From: Simplicispira suum
GTDB lineage: Bacteria > Pseudomonadota > Gammaproteobacteria > Burkholderiales > Burkholderiaceae_C
Reading direction: 5' to 3'
NCBI RefSeq assembly: GCF_003008595.1
Contig: NZ_CP027670.1
Location: 1-64,000 of the forward strand
DNA length: 64,000 nucleotides
Shown here one piece after another: positions 59,483 through 64,000 of the stretch. The notes below the pieces were generated by a model. That model was not told the DNA's origin. It made no database searches and worked only from the letters and a program-made list of their open reading frames with translations. The first letter of the stretch is position 1. Every line of letters begins with the position of its first letter. Made by a program: the position numbers and the translations under genes.

Positions 59483-62400
59483 ATGAAAATGGCTTTGAAA
59501 TCATTTCCGATTGCTTTTCTGCTTTGCGCGGGCGGCATGTACAGTGCCCAGGCAAATGCCGCTCCTGTGCAACGAGTATGCGATGTGAATGGTGTAGATG
59601 CGTGTCTCGAAACCGGGGCCGTCGCCCCGACCGGAGCCGTTTTATCGATCCAGGGCTATGCATATGATCTCGCAACGGGAGACAAGCCTATTGGCATCTC
59701 GGGCGCCTACATCACGGTGCAAAACGAAGAGTCGTTCCAACGGTACAAGCTACCGATGACGGCTCTTGAGGCTCGCCCTGACGCCATAGGGGCGTCTATC
59801 GGTGACGGGACGCTTAAACCGGAAGATTATGGAATTGTGAACGCCGGGTTTGTTGCCCAGGTGTTCATGGCTTCTTTGCCGCCCGGAAGCTACTCGGTGC
59901 AGGAAGCACGGATCGTCATGAAAAACTCCGGTTTGGTGAAGCTTGATCTTTCAAGCGCCGATCAAAGAGCGTCCTTTCGCGTTGAAGGTGCAGACAGCGG
60001 CTTTGAGCTGGTGAAAACCGATGGCACAAAAATTCCCTTGACCTTGGGAAAGCTGAGCAATGGCACCATCCCGGTGACGGGCTATCCACCGCTGCGCAAT
60101 GACAACTACCAAATCAACGCGCGTTTTGCCGGAGCAACGGGCCCAATCGTCAAAAACATCTCCTTCAAATATCGACGCCCAGAAATCAGCATCCCCATCT
60201 CCTTGCCGTTGGTTGAGGGGTTCCCAGGGATAATCTCGCGATTGACTGCGGCCAATCCGCTAAATAATAGGCCGTTGGACCTTCAAAGCCTTCCAGTCGT
60301 TGTGGATCAGGTCCAGAACTCCTCTACCTCTATTAATGGTACAGGTATCAACGTGGGCTCAAGTATTCAACTTGACACCTTTGGCGGTAGTGGTTCCTAT
60401 CAATTCAATTTGTCTGACGCCGACTCTACGGAAGGGCAGAACCTCATTAATTTATGGCTGAATACTCCCGACGCCCCGAACGTTAAGATTACTGCTACCC
60501 GATGGGACCCGGATAAAAAGGTTGTTGTAGTAAAGAGCACCGAGCAGGCTCCGATTAAGGTGGTTGATGTTAACTTGCAGGCCTCGTTGATAGGGCCCTC
60601 AGCAGAAACCTGTCAGGTGCTTCGCTCCATCAAGACAGAAAATATTATTGGCCAGTATAGCGGCACTGACTGCGCCATACGTTTTGATGAAATGCCGGAG
60701 GGGATTAAGCACAACCAATATATTTCGAACTCTGTAGCCGGGGCCCTTCCTTCCGTGGGCGTGAACGATTTCAAATACAGCGTGGGGGTTATCTATACCG
60801 ATCCAACCACAAAGAAAACGCATTTCTATCCGTCCAGGTCGGGGGTGTCGGTCTTGCATATGACCGGGGTGGCTCCTGACCCGATTGCTCTCTCGTTCCG
60901 AAGCGACAAACTCCTGCAGCCCTTCTACGACGACAACCAAGCTGTGTTTCCTGGCAAAAAGTTTGGCTTCGTTGATAGCCTGCAGCCACGGGCGCTTGGG
61001 ATTGTGGATGTTGCGAGCGCACATCGCGGTGTGCGTACACGTGTGACATATCCTGACGGCAGCTCCAAGGAAGCCTATTCCACGGTGTTCACCTCAGCGG
61101 TGCCGCTTGCCATGAGAATCGACGAGCCATGGGAAGAATTGCCGGTCACGGTCGAGTCCTGGTACGAGAAGGCCCCCGAATACAAGACCACTGAGAACCT
61201 GACCTTCGTTGGCATTCCCTTGGGCCCTATCGTCGATTTGGAGAAATCCTTCGTCTCGCACGACAAGGCCGCGACCATCATTCATGGCTCACTTGGGCTG
61301 GTCAAAGGCCAAACGCGCGTGTTTGACCCCAACACCATGGGTACGTGGAAAGTGGTCATCCGCAACGACAAAACAGCCGAGGTCATGAGCGCGCCGGTGA
61401 CGGTCCAACCGGATGGGTCTTTTGCAGTAAATCTTGGAACCCTCGCCGCAGGCACCCGCTATATCGTGGCCGAAGCCTCGATGGTCACCGCCAGTGGCGC
61501 TGTGGCCACCAGCTCGGCCAAGTCCAAACTGCGCGCGCTGATCACCTCTCCGGGCCAGCCGATCACGGCAAGCCTCAATGTGCGCACCACGAGCGGCAGG
61601 GCGCCGTTTATGCAGACGGTTGCTGTCAACTTCACAGATCCGAAGATGCAGCCCGCGGTGCGTGAAGTCGCGTGGGAGCGGCAGAGCGAAGGCGGGGTCT
61701 GGGAACCCGTCTTTCGCAAGGGCACGAGCACCCAATACAGTGGCGTCAACTTCATTGCGCAACTGGATGAACCCGGTAAGGCGAATTTCCGCGCTGTGTT
61801 GACAAACAAATACTCGGGCGCAGTGTATGCAACAGATCCAGTCGAGCTAGAAGCTTTTGGGATGCCAGAATTCAAGGTTGTGGCTCCGTCAATCGTCCTG
61901 GCGAAGCAGCCCGTAACGTTTGTGATTGAAGAAGAGCCCGGATTTGAGGCCGAGTACACCTGGCACCTCATCTCGTCCTTTGGTGCTGTGAATATTGGTC
62001 CGACAAACGGGAAGACGTTTACTTTCACGCCGAATGAAGTCAAAAGCTATGGTGTAGAGGTGTTTGGGAAGCAAAAGGGTGCTCCCGACAATCCTGCCGC
62101 AAATGTAAAGAAGACGGTAGCGGTTCGCGCGGTGAATCCTCTGGCCTCAAGGGCAACGATCAATGGCCCGAAATTGCTGGAGACCAACAAGCCCTACCAA
62201 TTCACCGCCAAGATCAACGATGTTGTTTCCGACAGCAAGGGCAAGGGTTACGAGCTCAAAGGCTACTGGATTCTTCCGGATGGCACCAGAGTGGACGGCA
62301 CCGAGCTGACATTCACGCCGCGAGCGAACGATAAGGTTCTCAGTTTCTATACCTACGTGGAGGGTTATCCTGAAGACACCTCCGTTTCCACATATTCGTT

Positions 62401-63235
62401 CAGCACGTGGACATATACCTGGCCATCGGACTGGGCGATTCGCCTGCAGCCCCTGTACCTTGACGTACCCGCCTCCGTGAAATTCAGTGTGGAAACAAAT
62501 TCAGTGCGCCTGCAGGATCTGCACGGCGAACCATTGACCTACACCTGGTCTCTGCCCGAAGGCGTGAGTCAGAGCTATGGCACGGACAGTGCCGGCACGC
62601 TGGCAATCAACAAGTTTGGGAAATATCAGTTGGCGGTGCAAATCTCTGATACCAGGGGAAATGTCACCAACATCACCAGTGAGGAATTCACGATATTGCC
62701 TCCAGCAACGGTGGAAACAAACGTCTCCCTGCTGTCCAAATATGGGGACAAGTTCTATTCTCCCGGCGCCTATTACCTCGGGGTAAAAATTAACAAACTC
62801 CCCCGCGGGGACTCGTTCCTGCGCAACGAGGCGTGGGTGAACGATAGCAAGGTAGGGGAGTTCACTGGATCTGGGCACTACGTCGCGTTTGCCGAACCAG
62901 GTGCGTATGACGTAACCGTCCGAACCATTACGAAGAGCGGCAACTATGGGGAGCAGTCGATCTCGCAACAGGTCCAGGCCCCACCTGCGCCGGTATGCGA
63001 GATCAAAGTCTCCAGCACGACCAGTGGTTCCTTGATCACACCGGCTTGCACCGTTGAAGCGGGATATATCAAGTCGTACACGTGGAACTACGTCCTTGGG
63101 GGACAGGCCCAGGTGGCGACCTCAAAATCATTCCTCGTCACCAAGAAGTGGCTTTCTGACAATGCCATTGGCACGGTCAGCCTCACTGTAGAGAGCGAGC
63201 TGGGCGCGAAGTCCACGCACCAAGTTACCTACTAG
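59483..63235 (+). CDS. Large secreted Ig-like repeat protein (DUF4165-type), 1250 aa
   Basis: Signal peptide (about 1-26, ending QANA). The N-terminal part resembles DUF4165; from about 440 onward there are several Ig/PKD-like beta domains (KTFTFTPNEVKSYGVEV, YTWSLPEGVSQSYGTDSAGTL, VAFAEPGAYDVTVRT). Related large Ig-like proteins occur on IncHI and similar conjugative plasmids. It follows the transglycosylase by 3 nt and may act at the mating surface. Confidence 0.78.
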   Translation: MKMALKSFPIAFLLCAGGMYSAQANAAPVQRVCDVNGVDACLETGAVAPTGAVLSIQGYAYDLATGDKPIGISGAYITVQNEESFQRYKLPMTALEARPDAIGASIGDGTLKPEDYGIVNAGFVAQVFMASLPPGSYSVQEARIVMKNSGLVKLDLSSADQRASFRVEGADSGFELVKTDGTKIPLTLGKLSNGTIPVTGYPPLRNDNYQINARFAGATGPIVKNISFKYRRPEISIPISLPLVEGFPGIISRLTAANPLNNRPLDLQSLPVVVDQVQNSSTSINGTGINVGSSIQLDTFGGSGSYQFNLSDADSTEGQNLINLWLNTPDAPNVKITATRWDPDKKVVVVKSTEQAPIKVVDVNLQASLIGPSAETCQVLRSIKTENIIGQYSGTDCAIRFDEMPEGIKHNQYISNSVAGALPSVGVNDFKYSVGVIYTDPTTKKTHFYPSRSGVSVLHMTGVAPDPIALSFRSDKLLQPFYDDNQAVFPGKKFGFVDSLQPRALGIVDVASAHRGVRTRVTYPDGSSKEAYSTVFTSAVPLAMRIDEPWEELPVTVESWYEKAPEYKTTENLTFVGIPLGPIVDLEKSFVSHDKAATIIHGSLGLVKGQTRVFDPNTMGTWKVVIRNDKTAEVMSAPVTVQPDGSFAVNLGTLAAGTRYIVAEASMVTASGAVATSSAKSKLRALITSPGQPITASLNVRTTSGRAPFMQTVAVNFTDPKMQPAVREVAWERQSEGGVWEPVFRKGTSTQYSGVNFIAQLDEPGKANFRAVLTNKYSGAVYATDPVELEAFGMPEFKVVAPSIVLAKQPVTFVIEEEPGFEAEYTWHLISSFGAVNIGPTNGKTFTFTPNEVKSYGVEVFGKQKGAPDNPAANVKKTVAVRAVNPLASRATINGPKLLETNKPYQFTAKINDVVSDSKGKGYELKGYWILPDGTRVDGTELTFTPRANDKVLSFYTYVEGYPEDTSVSTYSFSTWTYTWPSDWAIRLQPLYLDVPASVKFSVETNSVRLQDLHGEPLTYTWSLPEGVSQSYGTDSAGTLAINKFGKYQLAVQISDTRGNVTNITSEEFTILPPATVETNVSLLSKYGDKFYSPGAYYLGVKINKLPRGDSFLRNEAWVNDSKVGEFTGSGHYVAFAEPGAYDVTVRTITKSGNYGEQSISQQVQAPPAPVCEIKVSSTTSGSLITPACTVEAGYIKSYTWNYVLGGQAQVATSKSFLVTKKWLSDNAIGTVSLTVESELGAKSTHQVTY

Positions 63236-63255
63236 AGGCTGCACAAACAGGACGC

Positions 63256-63286
63256 AAACAGGCGCTTTTCGCGCCTGTTTTTTTTT
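63256..63286 (+). terminator. Strong rho-independent terminator
   Basis: AACAGGCGC-TTTTC-GCGCCTGTT followed by a T run, 20 nt after the Ig-like gene. Confidence 0.93.
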
Positions 63287-63349
63287 GGCCGCTCTCTACA
63301 GTTCAAGCCAATGAAAGCGTCTTGCGATGAGGCGCAAACAGCGACCCAT

Positions 63350-63943
63350 ATGGACACACCCTGGAAATTAGCTCTGATTTTGTTGCCCGCCAGCCTGCTT
63401 GCGGGGTGCGCAACGCAATCGCCGATCTCGCAGGTGGAACTTGAAAAGCATTGGGTGCAGAGAAATGTCGAAATTTCCTCGCAGGAATCAGTTTTTGTGA
63501 GCAATGAGTTTGTCGGTGTTTCGGCGGACCAGTACAGGCCCATCTCGCTTGAAGATCGCGTGGTTTGGGTGTCTGGAGTTAATCCCAAGACCTCGAAGCT
63601 GCAAAGAGGAAATACGCCGGTGGACGCGGCCAGCGTCCAATCGGACTCCAAGAAGAAGCGATTTGTCGTTGAGCGTGTGTTTGGCCTCTCCAATGGAGCG
63701 CTGAGTGTCGAGGCGCTCTTTGAGCTGGATCACTTCAAGGCGGCATCCACGGACAGGTTTTATGTGGAAATGCTGACCGCGGGCGAAATGACCGAAGAGA
63801 GTGTCAACCAGGTAATGGGAGTCTGGAAAGACCTTCTCAAGCGCCTGCAGGCCAAAGGTTTGAATCCTAAGAACGTGGTGATGGGCGGGGCTAAATATCA
63901 GCAAACCGCAGATGCAATTGTGCTTGTAAAGGTAGGTTCATGA
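63350..63943 (+). CDS. Hypothetical conjugation lipoprotein, 197 aa
   Basis: MDTPWKLALILLPASLLAGCATQ gives a good lipoprotein signal with Cys20; an ATG 13 codons upstream is less likely. Helical C-terminal half. Overlaps traL by 4 nt (ATGA), so it is part of the pilus/secretion operon. Confidence 0.75.
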   Translation: MDTPWKLALILLPASLLAGCATQSPISQVELEKHWVQRNVEISSQESVFVSNEFVGVSADQYRPISLEDRVVWVSGVNPKTSKLQRGNTPVDAASVQSDSKKKRFVVERVFGLSNGALSVEALFELDHFKAASTDRFYVEMLTAGEMTEESVNQVMGVWKDLLKRLQAKGLNPKNVVMGGAKYQQTADAIVLVKVGS

Positions 63944-64000
63944 TTAAGCGCCCGATTCCCAATTATGTGGATGACCAAATGCAAGTGTTTTTTTGGGAGC
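63940..64000 (+). CDS. traL: TraL, F-type pilus assembly protein (5' end only)
   Basis: The visible residues IKRPIPNYVDDQMQVFFWE fit the TraL N-terminus (P..(L/V)DD...FFWE). In F-type systems traL is the first of traL-E-K-B, so the secretion gene cluster should continue beyond the window. Confidence 0.8.
   Translation, partial: MIKRPIPNYVDDQMQVFFWE

Overview
The window looks like part of a large conjugative plasmid from a beta-proteobacterium, probably Burkholderiales and perhaps Comamonadaceae-like. The clues are high G+C, an iteron-regulated Rep_3-type initiator with 11 iterons and a DnaA box, a ParA/ParB pair with six palindromic parS-like sites, a MobI-like transfer gene, and a transfer block (TraD coupling protein, DUF4400 protein, lytic transglycosylase, start of traL) of the F/SXT/IncC type. 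The host assignment is inference; no chromosomal gene is present.

Layout. 1-13.9 kb is an accessory arm of small, mostly unrecognised genes. Up to 6.2 kb many have GC-rich hairpin leaders just before the ribosome binding site, and two copies of a roughly 150-nt structured element lie between genes. A tyrosine recombinase and higBA follow, then an operon-like run of about ten tiny genes with a repeated AAGGAAA-type ribosome binding site, then a PLD-family nuclease and an S49 peptidase. 14,176-32,966 is a nested resistance transposon. An outer Tn3-family element (tnpA, tnpR, parDE; 38-bp ends; 5-bp duplication TTGTT) interrupts a small membrane-protein gene. Its res region is split by a 12,442-bp Tn5053/Tn402-like unit (5-bp duplication GCAGA) carrying mer, tniR and an In4-like class 1 integron with cmlA, aadA2, qacEdelta1, sul1 and IS6100. 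IS26 interrupts intI1 with an 8-bp duplication (TTCTACGG). The right arm of the outer element also carries two attC-like cassettes, a chlorite-dismutase-like gene and a cupin gene.

33-44.4 kb is a stability and defence block: prlF-yhaV, an HTH protein, an HU-like protein, a membrane-anchored Mrr-like protein, a mazEF-like pair, a type III restriction-modification pair and a large tyrosine recombinase. 44.4-54.6 kb holds maintenance functions: mobI with upstream repeats (candidate oriT), rep, iterons, parAB, parS sites and two tandem H-NS-like genes. 54.7-64.0 kb is conjugation.

Together, mer gives mercury resistance and the integron gives chloramphenicol, streptomycin/spectinomycin, quaternary ammonium (weakened) and sulfonamide resistance. 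Four toxin-antitoxin systems and one restriction system favour retention, and the H-NS/HU-like proteins may moderate host cost. The strongest new leads are the leader/structured-RNA family in the first 6 kb, the fully readable three-level transposon nest, and the cassette pair held by the Tn3 element away from any integrase.
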